In this document: one piece after another, positions 26,522 to 34,290 of the stretch
Position numbering within the stretch: the first letter of the stretch is position 1
How the letters are laid out: each line of letters begins with the position of its first letter
Source of the DNA: Streptomyces xanthochromogenes
Lineage (GTDB): Bacteria > Actinomycetota > Actinomycetes > Streptomycetales > Streptomycetaceae
Length of the DNA: 64,000 nt
NCBI RefSeq assembly: GCF_014650455.1
Contig: NZ_BMUZ01000007.1
Coordinates: 240,388 to 304,387 of the forward strand
Direction of reading: 5' to 3'
Made by a program: the position numbers and the translations under genes
Notes under the pieces: generated by a model
Told to the model about the DNA's origin: nothing
Seen by the model: only the letters and a program-made list of their open reading frames with translations
Database searches by the model: none

Positions 26522-27138
26522 TGAGCCACACTCTCGGGATCCGGCAGGCCCAGAAGCAGAAGACCCGGCAGGCCCTCATGGACTCGGCGCTCCAGTTGCT
26601 GGAGCACCAGAGCCTGAGCAGCCTGGGGCTTCGTGAGGTCACCCGGGCGGTGGGGATGGCTCCGGCCGCGTTCTACCGGCACTTCACGGGAACGGCGGAC
26701 CTGGGGGTGGCGCTGGTCGAGCAGGCGCTGGGTTCGCTCCACGACACGATCCGGGCGGCGATCGTCACGACGGGGTCGAGCGAGGAGCGGATCGACCGGG
26801 CGGTGGCGCTGATCGCCGCGCAGGTGCGTACGCACCCCGCGCATGTGCGCTTCATCGCCCGCGAGCGGCACGGTGGGGTCGCCCCGGTGCGCGAGGCGAT
26901 CGGCGTCCAACTGCGCGCCTTCGGTGACGAGGTGGCGGAGGCGCTCGGGGCCGACCCCGAGTCGGCGGGGTGGCCGCCGGAGGATGTGCGGATGCTGGCG
27001 GGGGTGTACGTCGACCACATGGTGATGACGGCGTCGGCGTTGCTGGAGGGCGACGAGGGGTCCGAGGAAGCGGTCCTGGCCACGGCCAGGGCCCAGCTCC
27101 GCCTGGTGACCCTGGGCCGCCACCACTGGCTGGACTAG
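26521..27138 (+). CDS. TetR-family transcription regulator
   Basis: A 205-residue regulator. The DNA-binding domain is at the N-terminus (RQALMDSALQLLEHQSLSSLGLREVTRAVGMAPAAFYRHF, which I describe as helices 1-3 at about residues 14-55). The rest is a helical ligand domain. I chose ATG 26521; it has no good ribosome binding site, so the mRNA may be leaderless, and GTG 26482 is the alternative. It is divergent from the two small membrane protein genes. A shared 12-bp sequence suggests it also controls the thioesterase gene at 27488. Confidence 0.92.
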   Translation: MSHTLGIRQAQKQKTRQALMDSALQLLEHQSLSSLGLREVTRAVGMAPAAFYRHFTGTADLGVALVEQALGSLHDTIRAAIVTTGSSEERIDRAVALIAAQVRTHPAHVRFIARERHGGVAPVREAIGVQLRAFGDEVAEALGADPESAGWPPEDVRMLAGVYVDHMVMTASALLEGDEGSEEAVLATARAQLRLVTLGRHHWLD

Positions 27139-27487
27139 CCCCGCCCCGGCCCCTTGGGGGCTCCGCCCCCCAAGCCCGCCCTCGCCCGCCCACCGCCCGT
27201 GGCCGGCCGCACAGTTCCCCGCGCCCCCTAAAACCGACTTCGTCCGCGAAACGTAGGGGCCGTTCGCGCAGTCCCCCGCGCCCCTTGGCGGTACTGCCGC
27301 CCGCCCGCACCGACATCTTCAGCCCGCCCCGCTGATCGGCGCTGGCCAATGCAGGCATCCTCAGCCCGTCCGGCGTTCGAGGACGAGCGCCCTTCAGGCG
27401 CGAACGGGGTCTGGGGCGGAGTCCCAGGGGCCGGGAGCAACCAACCCCGGGTCACGGGCGGGAGGGCGGGCAAGCCCGCCTCCGGGG
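27139..27487. repeat. Intergenic repeats between convergent genes
   Basis: Copies of the families found at 5.4-5.7 kb. A GGCCGCACAGTTCCCCGCGC stretch starts near 27205 and a second one (GTTCGCGCAGTCCCCCGCGC) near 27262. The element GCATCCTCAGCCCGTCCGG followed by GAGGACGAGCG and CGAACGGGGTCTGGGGCGG lies at 27353-27431. No gene is supported. The hairpin-forming ends may stop transcription from both sides. Confidence 0.75.
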
Positions 27488-28357
27488 TCAGCCCCGCGGC
27501 GCCCGCGCCAGCTGGCGGGACTGGGCGACCAGGCGGTCCGCCGAGTCCCAGACCTCCGCGTCCTCCTCCAGAAAACCCCCCGCCAGGTTCCGCGTGGTGA
27601 TGGACACCCGCAGGGGCCCCGGTGCCGGCCGGCACCGAATGTGCGTGGTCAGCTCGACCGTGGGCGTCCAGCCCTTGAGGCCCAGCTCGAAGGAGGTCGG
27701 CGGCAACGCGTCCACCGTGAGCAGCAGCGAGATCGGATCGGCGTCGCGCCCGTCGGCGAGCCCGAACCACGCCCGCATCTCGCCCTTCCCGGACGGCGCC
27801 CCCACGGCCCAGCCCAGCGTCGTCGGGTCGAGCTTGAGCATCAGCCGGTCGGTGATGGCGGAGCTGCCCGGGATCGGCGGACGGCTGCCGTCGGGGGCGT
27901 CCGCCGCGCCGATGCAGTGCGACAGCGGCGGCATCGCGGGCGGCTTCGCCGTGGTGCGCACGTCGTCGCTGAGCGCGCCGAGGTCCCCGTACGAGGCGAG
28001 GACCCGGATGCGCTCGACCTCTGCGCCGCTCTCGTCGTACTGGAAGAGCGAGGCCTGGCCCGTGGAGAGCGTCCGGCCGGTGCGGACCACCTGGGTGCGG
28101 ATGACCGCGGGCCCCGGCACGGACGGCGTGAGGTAGTGCGCGGAGACGGTGAACGGGTCCGGGTGCGGCAGCGCGTCGCCGAGCGCCCGGCCGAGCAGGG
28201 CGAGCAAGTAGCCGCCGTTGACGGCGTGGATGATGGTCCAGCCCGCGGAGAGCTCCGCGTCGTACACCCCCGCTTCCCGCAGGGAGACCGCGGTGTCGCG
28301 GTCGAACTCGCTGTCCCCGATCGCGGCGGGGAGTACCGGTGACGATGCCTGTGCCAT
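27488..28357 (-). CDS. Acyl-CoA thioesterase (double hotdog fold, TesB-like)
   Basis: A 289-residue protein. I chose ATG 28357; a GTG at 28366 is possible. The first hotdog domain has WTIIHAVNGGYLLALLGRALGD and DPFTVSAHYLTPSVPGPA; the second has ADPISLLLTVDALPPTSF and the closing RNLAGGFLEEDAEVWD. This matches actinobacterial thioesterase-family proteins that hydrolyse acyl-CoA esters; chain length is not predictable. The TetR-type site at 28382-28393 lies 25 nt before its start, a position where a repressor would block initiation. Confidence 0.87.
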   Translation of the reverse strand: MAQASSPVLPAAIGDSEFDRDTAVSLREAGVYDAELSAGWTIIHAVNGGYLLALLGRALGDALPHPDPFTVSAHYLTPSVPGPAVIRTQVVRTGRTLSTGQASLFQYDESGAEVERIRVLASYGDLGALSDDVRTTAKPPAMPPLSHCIGAADAPDGSRPPIPGSSAITDRLMLKLDPTTLGWAVGAPSGKGEMRAWFGLADGRDADPISLLLTVDALPPTSFELGLKGWTPTVELTTHIRCRPAPGPLRVSITTRNLAGGFLEEDAEVWDSADRLVAQSRQLARAPRG

Positions 28358-28381
28358 GGGCAGCACCGTACACCGATAAAT

Positions 28382-28393
28382 TACTGAGCGGTA
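28382..28393. promoter_or_regulatory. Candidate TetR operator before the thioesterase gene
   Basis: TACTGAGCGGTA, an imperfect palindrome, differs in one base from the site at 26510-26521. It overlaps the AT-rich likely promoter of the leftward thioesterase gene. Confidence 0.45.
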
Positions 28394-28427
28394 GCTTTTT
28401 CCATGGCCCCGCGCTCCCCCGGACCCC

Positions 28428-29087
28428 TCACGCCTCCTCCAGCGTCGAACTGCGCCGGTTCCAGGCGCGCGGTGCCCGCCAGTGGTACTTCAGCGCGGCG
28501 ATGCGCAGCAGGAACGCCGTGACCACCGCGAGCCCGCTGGTCCCGGCGGTCAGGATGTCGAAGCGGATGAACAGCACGATCATCGTGGAGCCGACGATCG
28601 CGGGCACCGCGTACAGGTCGCGGTCCCAACGCAGCAGCGAGGGAACCTCGTTGGCGAGGACGTCGCGCAGCACACCGCCGCCCACCGCCGTCGCGAGGCC
28701 CAGCGCCGCCGACGAGGTGAGACCGAGCCCGTAGTCGTACGCCTTGGTGGTGCCGCTGACGCAGAACAGGCCGAGCCCGGCCGCGTCGAAGACGTTGACC
28801 GCGGTCTGGGTGCGCTCGACCTCGGGGTGCAGGAAGAAGACCAGCACCGCGGCGAGCAGCGGCGTCACGAAGTACCCCAGGTCCGTGAACGCGGCCGGCG
28901 GTACGGCCCCGATGATGAGGTCGCGGAACAGCCCTCCGCCCAGCGCGGTGACCTCGGCGAGCACCGCGATGCCGAACACGTCGAAGTTCTTGCGCACGGC
29001 GAGCAGGGCGCCGGAGATCGCGAAGACGAAGATCCCGACGAGGTCCAGCGCATGCTGGACGGAGGGACTGAACAGTGAGTGAAGCAC
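28428..29087 (-). CDS. TRIC-type (UPF0126) membrane protein
   Basis: A 219-residue membrane protein with about seven helices arranged as an internal duplication. Each half carries a glycine-rich motif: EVTALGGGLFRDLIIG and ATAVGGGVLRDVLANE. This is the signature of bacterial trimeric intracellular cation channel homologs. Transport of potassium or glycine has been suggested for family members. The start is GTG 29087. It lies 70 nt upstream of the thioesterase start, on the same strand. Confidence 0.93.
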   Translation of the reverse strand: MLHSLFSPSVQHALDLVGIFVFAISGALLAVRKNFDVFGIAVLAEVTALGGGLFRDLIIGAVPPAAFTDLGYFVTPLLAAVLVFFLHPEVERTQTAVNVFDAAGLGLFCVSGTTKAYDYGLGLTSSAALGLATAVGGGVLRDVLANEVPSLLRWDRDLYAVPAIVGSTMIVLFIRFDILTAGTSGLAVVTAFLLRIAALKYHWRAPRAWNRRSSTLEEA

Positions 29088-29133
29088 CCCGCATTTTTAC
29101 TCATCGCGGGGCGCTCCTCGGCACACCCCGGAC

Positions 29134-30537
29134 TCAGAGCGCGGGCTTGCCCGTGTCGTACACCCACTTCTGGAAGAGGCTGTCGAGCGACTTGCCCGAG
29201 ACCTTCTCGGCCAGCTTGATGAAGTCCTCGGTGTCGGCGTTGTGGTAGCGGTGGGCCTTGGTCCAGGCCGGGAGCAGCTTGAAGAAGGCCTGGTCACCGA
29301 TCTTCTCGCGGAGCGCCTGGAGCATCATCGCGCCGCGTTCGTAGACCGCGTCCGAGAACATCGTGTCGCGCTGAGGGTCGGCGACCTCGATCTTCCAGAA
29401 GTCGTCGTCCGCGGGGATGGAGTTGTAGGCGGCGATGAAGGAGTCGTGGGCGCTCCTCGTGCCGCGGTGTTCGGCCCAGAGCCACTGCGCGTAGGTCGCG
29501 AAGCCCTCGTTGAGCCAGATGTCGTCCCAGTGGGCGACGGAGACGGAGTCGCCGAACCACTGGTGGGCGAGCTCGTGGACGATCGTCGACTCGCTCCGCA
29601 CGGCCGAGTAGCTGGGCTTGGACTGGGTCTCCAGGGAGAACCCGGCCTGCGGCATGTCGTCGACGACCGCGCCGGTCACCTCGAAGGGATAGGGGCCGAA
29701 GAGCTTGGACCAGTAGTCGGTGGCTTCGGCGGTCACCGCGTACACGTCGACCTTGTTCTGGTTGGCGAGGACCGGGTCGATGGCCACGTAGATGGGGGTG
29801 CCGCCGGGCGTCCGGCCCGTTTTCACGTCGAACTTGCCTATGGAGGCGGTCGCCAGATAGGTCGCCATCGGCTTGGACTCGCGCCAGTGGTAGTACGAGC
29901 GGTTTCCGCGGTCGTGGGATTCCACCAGGCGGCCGTTGGAGACACCGGTGAGGCCCTTGGGGGCGTCGATGCGGATGTCGTACGTCGCCTTGTCGGAGGG
30001 GTGGTCGCTGGAGGGGAACCAGGTGGAGGCGGCATTGGGCTCGCAGGCCACGAAGACGCCGTCCTTGGTCTTCATCCAGCCGTAGTCGGAGCCGAAGACG
30101 ATGGGCCCGTTGAGCGGCTGCGGCACTCCGCCGTAGACGACGGTGACCTCGAACTCCTCGCCCTTGCTGAGGCGGTGGCGCGGAGTGATGACGATCTCGT
30201 CACCGCTTCTGTTGAAGTCGGCGGGCCTGCCGTTCACCCGGATCGAGTCGACGGTGAGCTTCTGGAGGTCGAGGTCGAAGCGGGAGAGGTTCTGGGTGGC
30301 GCGCGCGGTCACGGTGGTGCGCCCGTCCAGGCGCCCCGAATCGGGGTTGTAGCTGACGCCCAGGTCGTAATGGAGGGCGTCGAAACCGCCGTTGCCCATC
30401 TCGGGGAAGTACGGGTCCCCGATGCCCGGGGCGCCGGGTGAGGCGGCGGGCGCGGCGGCGATGGTGAGCCCGGCGGCCACCGCGGTGGCGAGGGAGAGCC
30501 AGCGGGAGGTACGACGTACCGAACGGGAGAGTGCCAT
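29134..30537 (-). CDS. Secreted M1-family aminopeptidase
   Basis: A 467-residue exported zinc peptidase. ATG 30537 was chosen because GAAGGG lies 10 nt upstream; the alternative is ATG 30558. The N-terminus is a Sec/Tat-like signal (SRSVRRTSRWLSLATAVAAG, cut near AAPAASPGA). The zinc site is HELAH at residues 321-325 plus Glu344 in LNEGFATYAQ, the spacing of M1 peptidases. The aminopeptidase recognition loop is present as QAGFSLETQS in place of the usual GxMEN. The C-terminal helical domain is short, as in other Streptomyces M1 homologs. It could feed peptides to the oligopeptide transporter coded next to it. Confidence 0.93.
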   Translation of the reverse strand: MALSRSVRRTSRWLSLATAVAAGLTIAAAPAASPGAPGIGDPYFPEMGNGGFDALHYDLGVSYNPDSGRLDGRTTVTARATQNLSRFDLDLQKLTVDSIRVNGRPADFNRSGDEIVITPRHRLSKGEEFEVTVVYGGVPQPLNGPIVFGSDYGWMKTKDGVFVACEPNAASTWFPSSDHPSDKATYDIRIDAPKGLTGVSNGRLVESHDRGNRSYYHWRESKPMATYLATASIGKFDVKTGRTPGGTPIYVAIDPVLANQNKVDVYAVTAEATDYWSKLFGPYPFEVTGAVVDDMPQAGFSLETQSKPSYSAVRSESTIVHELAHQWFGDSVSVAHWDDIWLNEGFATYAQWLWAEHRGTRSAHDSFIAAYNSIPADDDFWKIEVADPQRDTMFSDAVYERGAMMLQALREKIGDQAFFKLLPAWTKAHRYHNADTEDFIKLAEKVSGKSLDSLFQKWVYDTGKPAL

Positions 30538-30632
30538 GAGTCTGCCCTTCGAACGCATGCCGTTGTTACGGACACGCAGACTCTGCACTCTCCCGCTTCG
30601 GCATGGACATGACTTTGCCGAACTGTCATGGC

Positions 30633-32078
30633 CTACTTGTCGGTTGACTCCTGAGCGGTGTCGTCCGGTCCGGTTCCGCCCTCGCCGTCCACGGCCTCGG
30701 CCGGTTCAGCCTTGGCCGGCTCGGACTTGGCCTGGGCAGCGGCAGGCTCGGACTTGGCCGGCTCGGACTTGGCCGGCTCGGACTTGGCCGGCTCGGGCTT
30801 GGCCGGCTCGGGCTTGGCCTGGGCAGCGGCAGGCTCGGCGGGTGCGGTCGCCTCCGCGGCGGTCACCGCCTCCTGGGCCGCCTCGGAACCCGCGGCCGCC
30901 TCGGGCTCCGCCGACTCCTCGGCCACGCTCTCGCCGATCGTCACGACCTCGATCGACTCCCGGGCCTCCGGCAGGATCGCCTCGCCGGGTGCCTGGTCCG
31001 GCGCGTTCTCCGGGTGGTGGCAGGCGACGCGCTGGCCGGGCTTGAGCTCCACCAGCACGGGCTCCTGCGTCTTGCAGACCTCGGTCGCCTTCCAGCACCG
31101 GGTGTGGAACCGGCAGCCGCTCGGCGGCGAGATCGGCGAGGGGACGTCGCCCTTGAGCAGGATGCGCTCGCTCTTCACCCCGCGCCGCTTGGGGTCCGGC
31201 ACCGGCACCGCGGACATCAGGGCCTTGGTGTACGGGTGCATCGGCGCCGAGTACAACGACTTGCGGTCGGCCAACTCCACGATCTTGCCGAGGTACATGA
31301 CCGCGATCCGGTCCGACACGTGCCGGATGACCGACAGGTCGTGCGCGATGATCACGTACGTCAGTCCGAGCTCCTGCTGGAGGTCGTCCAGCAGGTTGAC
31401 CACCTGCGCCTGGATCGACACGTCGAGCGCCGAGACCGGCTCGTCCGCGACGACCAGCTTCGGGTTGAGCGCGAGCGCACGGGCGATGCCGATGCGCTGG
31501 CGCTGGCCGCCGGAGAACTCGTGCGGATAGCGGTTGTAGTGCTCGGGGTTGAGACCCACGACCTCCAGGAGGCGCTGGACCTCCTTCTTGATCCCGCCCT
31601 CGGGGTTGACGCCCTGCAGCTTGAAGGGGGCGGAGATGATGCCGCCGACCGTGTGCCGCGGGTTCAGTGAGGAGTACGGGTCCTGGAAGATCATCTGTAC
31701 GTCGCGGCGCATCGGCCGCATGCCGCGCACCCCGAGGTGGGTGATGTCGCGGCCCTCGAACTCGACGCTGCCGCCGGTCGGTTCGAGCAGCCGGGTGATG
31801 AGCCGGCCCATCGTCGACTTGCCGCAGCCGGACTCGCCGACCACGCCGAGCGTCTCGCCCGAGCGGACGTCGAAGTCGATGCCGTCGACGGCCTTGACCG
31901 AGCCGGTCTGCCGCTTGAGCAGACCGCTGCGGATCGGGAAGTGCTTCTGCAGACCGCTGACCTTGAGCAGCACCTCGCCGGGAGCGGCTGCCTTGTTGAG
32001 CACGCTCTTGCCGGCCGCGCCCTTGCCCTGGGCGGGAATCGTCACGTCGTTGTCCGTCACGCCTTTGTCCTCGCTCAC
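30633..32078 (-). CDS. Oligopeptide ABC transporter ATP-binding protein (OppF/DppF type) with repeat tail
   Basis: A 481-residue ATPase; the usual length is about 330-350. Walker A is GESGCGKST, signature FSGGQRQRIGIARAL, Walker B LVVADEPVSALD. The oligopeptide-transporter C-terminal Cys motif is SGCRFHTRCWKATEVC. After that a low-complexity tail of about 120 residues is added, made of Glu/Ala then a run of Pro-Ala-Lys and Ser-Glu-Pro-Ala-Lys units (coded near 30670-30860). The start is GTG 32078, which overlaps the stop of the partner ATPase gene (GTGA). It is the last gene of the operon. Confidence 0.95.
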   Translation of the reverse strand: MSEDKGVTDNDVTIPAQGKGAAGKSVLNKAAAPGEVLLKVSGLQKHFPIRSGLLKRQTGSVKAVDGIDFDVRSGETLGVVGESGCGKSTMGRLITRLLEPTGGSVEFEGRDITHLGVRGMRPMRRDVQMIFQDPYSSLNPRHTVGGIISAPFKLQGVNPEGGIKKEVQRLLEVVGLNPEHYNRYPHEFSGGQRQRIGIARALALNPKLVVADEPVSALDVSIQAQVVNLLDDLQQELGLTYVIIAHDLSVIRHVSDRIAVMYLGKIVELADRKSLYSAPMHPYTKALMSAVPVPDPKRRGVKSERILLKGDVPSPISPPSGCRFHTRCWKATEVCKTQEPVLVELKPGQRVACHHPENAPDQAPGEAILPEARESIEVVTIGESVAEESAEPEAAAGSEAAQEAVTAAEATAPAEPAAAQAKPEPAKPEPAKSEPAKSEPAKSEPAAAQAKSEPAKAEPAEAVDGEGGTGPDDTAQESTDK

Positions 32079-33172
32079 AGCTTGGGCGCAATCTCTTCGG
32101 TCCAGATGCGCTCCCGCTCGTCCGGCGTCATGTGGCAGGCGGCCCAGTGGCCGCTCCCGCCGTCGCTCAGCTCGGGGCGTACGGTCCTGGTGATGTTGTC
32201 CTTGGGCACATCGGCGTACGGGCAGCGCGGGTTGAAGGCGCAGCCGGACGGGATGTTGATCAGGGACGGCGGGGAGCCCTTCACCGGGATGAGACGCTCG
32301 GTCTCCTCCCGGTCGATGCGCGGCATCGAGCCGAGCAGGCCCCAGGTGTAGGGGTGGCGGGGCTCGTAGAAGACCTTCTCGGCGGGGCCGCGCTCCACGC
32401 AGCGGCCGCCGTACATCACCAGGATGTCGTCGGCGAGCTCGGCGACGACGCCCAGGTCGTGGGTGATGATGATGACCGCGGAGCCGAACTCCTTCTGCAG
32501 GTCCCGGATCAGGTCGAGGATCTGCGCCTGGACGGTGACGTCCAGGGCGGTCGTCGGCTCGTCCGCGATCAGCAGATCGGGGTTGTTCACCAGGGACATC
32601 GCGATCATCGCGCGCTGGCGCATGCCGCCGGAGAACTCGTGCGGATAGGAGTCCACGCGCTTGTCGGGCTGCGGGATGCCGACCCGGTCGAGCATCTCGA
32701 TCGCCCGGACGCGGGCGGTCTTCTTGTCGACGTCGTGGTGGACCCGGTACGCCTCGACGATCTGCTTGCCGATGGTGAAGTACGGGTGCAGCGCGGACAG
32801 CGGGTCCTGGAAGATCATCGCCATGTCGCGGCCGCGCAGCTTGCGCACGTCGTCCGGGTCGGCGGAGAGCAGCTCCTTGCCGTTGAGCCAGATCTCGCCG
32901 GATATCTGCGCCTTGCGCTTGCCGTACTGGCCGGCCGTGTGCAGGCCCATGATGCCCATCGAGGTGACGGACTTTCCGGAGCCGGACTCGCCCACGATGC
33001 CGAGGGTCTTGCCCTTCTCCAGGGAGAAGCTCAGTCCGTCGACCGACTTGACCAGGCCGTCGTCGGTCGGGAAGTGCACCTTCAGGTCGCGTACGTCGAG
33101 GAAGGCGTCCGAGGGCCGCTCACCCGCGACCGGCTCGCCGACCGCGGCGCCGGTCTTGTTCAGGTCGGTCAT
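32075..33172 (-). CDS. Oligopeptide ABC transporter ATP-binding protein (OppD/DppD type)
   Basis: A 365-residue ATPase that drives peptide uptake with its partner. Walker A GESGSGKSV, signature FSGGMRQRAMIAMSL, Walker B LLIADEPTTALD, H-loop IIITHDLGVVAEL, and the C-terminal Cys motif SGCAFNPRCPYADVP. The start, ATG 33172, overlaps the stop of the permease gene (ATGA). Both ATPases and the first permease therefore form a translationally coupled chain. Confidence 0.96.
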   Translation of the reverse strand: MTDLNKTGAAVGEPVAGERPSDAFLDVRDLKVHFPTDDGLVKSVDGLSFSLEKGKTLGIVGESGSGKSVTSMGIMGLHTAGQYGKRKAQISGEIWLNGKELLSADPDDVRKLRGRDMAMIFQDPLSALHPYFTIGKQIVEAYRVHHDVDKKTARVRAIEMLDRVGIPQPDKRVDSYPHEFSGGMRQRAMIAMSLVNNPDLLIADEPTTALDVTVQAQILDLIRDLQKEFGSAVIIITHDLGVVAELADDILVMYGGRCVERGPAEKVFYEPRHPYTWGLLGSMPRIDREETERLIPVKGSPPSLINIPSGCAFNPRCPYADVPKDNITRTVRPELSDGGSGHWAACHMTPDERERIWTEEIAPKL

Positions 33173-34167
33173 GCGAGCCTCACTCGGGGGTCGATCACGG
33201 CGTACAGGAGGTCCACGACGAGGTTCGCGAAGATCACCGCCGCCGAGGTGATCAGCGTGACGCCGAGGATCACCGGAAGGTCGCGCTCACCGATCGCGCG
33301 GAGCACCGCCTGGCCGAGGCCCGGGATGCTGTAGGTGGTCTCGGTGAGGATCGCGCCGCCGATGAGGGCGCCGATGTCCATGCCGAGCACCGTGAGGATC
33401 GGCGCCATGGTGGAGCGCATGGCGTGCTTGCCGATGACGGTGGATTCGCTCAGGCCCTTGGCCCGGGCGGTTCTGACGTAGTCCTCGCCCATCACTTCGA
33501 GCATGGTCGCTCTCGTGAGCCGGGCGTACATCGCCGCCTGGAGGAAGGCGAGTGTGATCCAGGGCAGCAGCAGTCCGCTGAACCATCCGCCCGGTGAATC
33601 ACTGAAGGAGACGTACTGGCCGTCGATCCAGTGCAGTCCGTACGTGAAGATCGCCAGCGAGAGCAGACCGGTGAAGTAGATCGGCAGCGAGACGCCCGCG
33701 AGGGCCACGGTCATCGAGAAGCGGTCCCACAGCGAGCCGCGCTTGAGGGCGGAGACCACGCCGGTGAGCACACCGAAGATGACCCACAGGATGGCCGCGC
33801 CGATGACCAGCGACAGCGTGACCGGGAAGCGCTCCTTGAGCACCGGCCAGATGGCCTGCTCGTTGCGGAACGAGTAGCCGAAGCACGGGGCGTCGCAGTG
33901 GATCGTCGAGCCGCCGCCGGTGTAGTCGCGGCCGGCCAGGATGCCCTTCACGAAGTCGAAGAGCTGGACGAAGATCGGGTCGCCGAGACCCAGCTTCTCG
34001 CGGACCGCTTCGAGCGCGGCGGCGTCGGACTGCTTGCCGACGTACATCGTGGCCGGGTCGACGCCCGTCCACTTGGGGATCAGGAAGAAGATGCCGAACG
34101 TCACGAGCATGACGATCAGCAGCATCACGATGGCGGCGAAAAACCGCCTGATGAGATATGCGAGCAC
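33169..34167 (-). CDS. Oligopeptide ABC transporter permease (OppB/DppB type)
   Basis: A 332-residue inner membrane protein. The family begins with a conserved first helix (LAYLIRRFFAAIVMLLIVMLVTFGIFFL), described here in two parts: a basic start and one long helix. The permease coupling loop is EDYVRTARAKGLSESTVIGKHA, and the closing part SAAVIFANLVVDLLYAVIDPRVR is typical. The periplasmic loop (residues 35-110) includes the pair of Cys in CDAPCFGYS. The start ATG 34167 follows the intercistronic hairpin after the binding-protein gene. Confidence 0.95.
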   Translation of the reverse strand: MLAYLIRRFFAAIVMLLIVMLVTFGIFFLIPKWTGVDPATMYVGKQSDAAALEAVREKLGLGDPIFVQLFDFVKGILAGRDYTGGGSTIHCDAPCFGYSFRNEQAIWPVLKERFPVTLSLVIGAAILWVIFGVLTGVVSALKRGSLWDRFSMTVALAGVSLPIYFTGLLSLAIFTYGLHWIDGQYVSFSDSPGGWFSGLLLPWITLAFLQAAMYARLTRATMLEVMGEDYVRTARAKGLSESTVIGKHAMRSTMAPILTVLGMDIGALIGGAILTETTYSIPGLGQAVLRAIGERDLPVILGVTLITSAAVIFANLVVDLLYAVIDPRVRLA

Positions 34168-34190
34168 TGCTCTCGGCCCGGCGGCGGGCC

Positions 34191-34215
34191 GGGGGCACCG
34201 GATTGCGGTACCCCC
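34191..34215 (-). terminator. Intercistronic hairpin after the binding-protein gene
   Basis: GGGGGCACCG and CGGTACCCCC form a 10-bp stem with one mismatch and a 5-nt loop. It lies 75 nt after the stop codon of the substrate-binding gene and before the next permease start. Such a hairpin often stabilises the binding-protein mRNA and lowers downstream expression. Confidence 0.5.
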
Positions 34216-34290
34216 GACCCGTCACGCGACGGCCTTCACCTGCCCTTCGTGCCTAGCGGCGGGTGCGCCGGCGGAGCGATTGGACGACGG

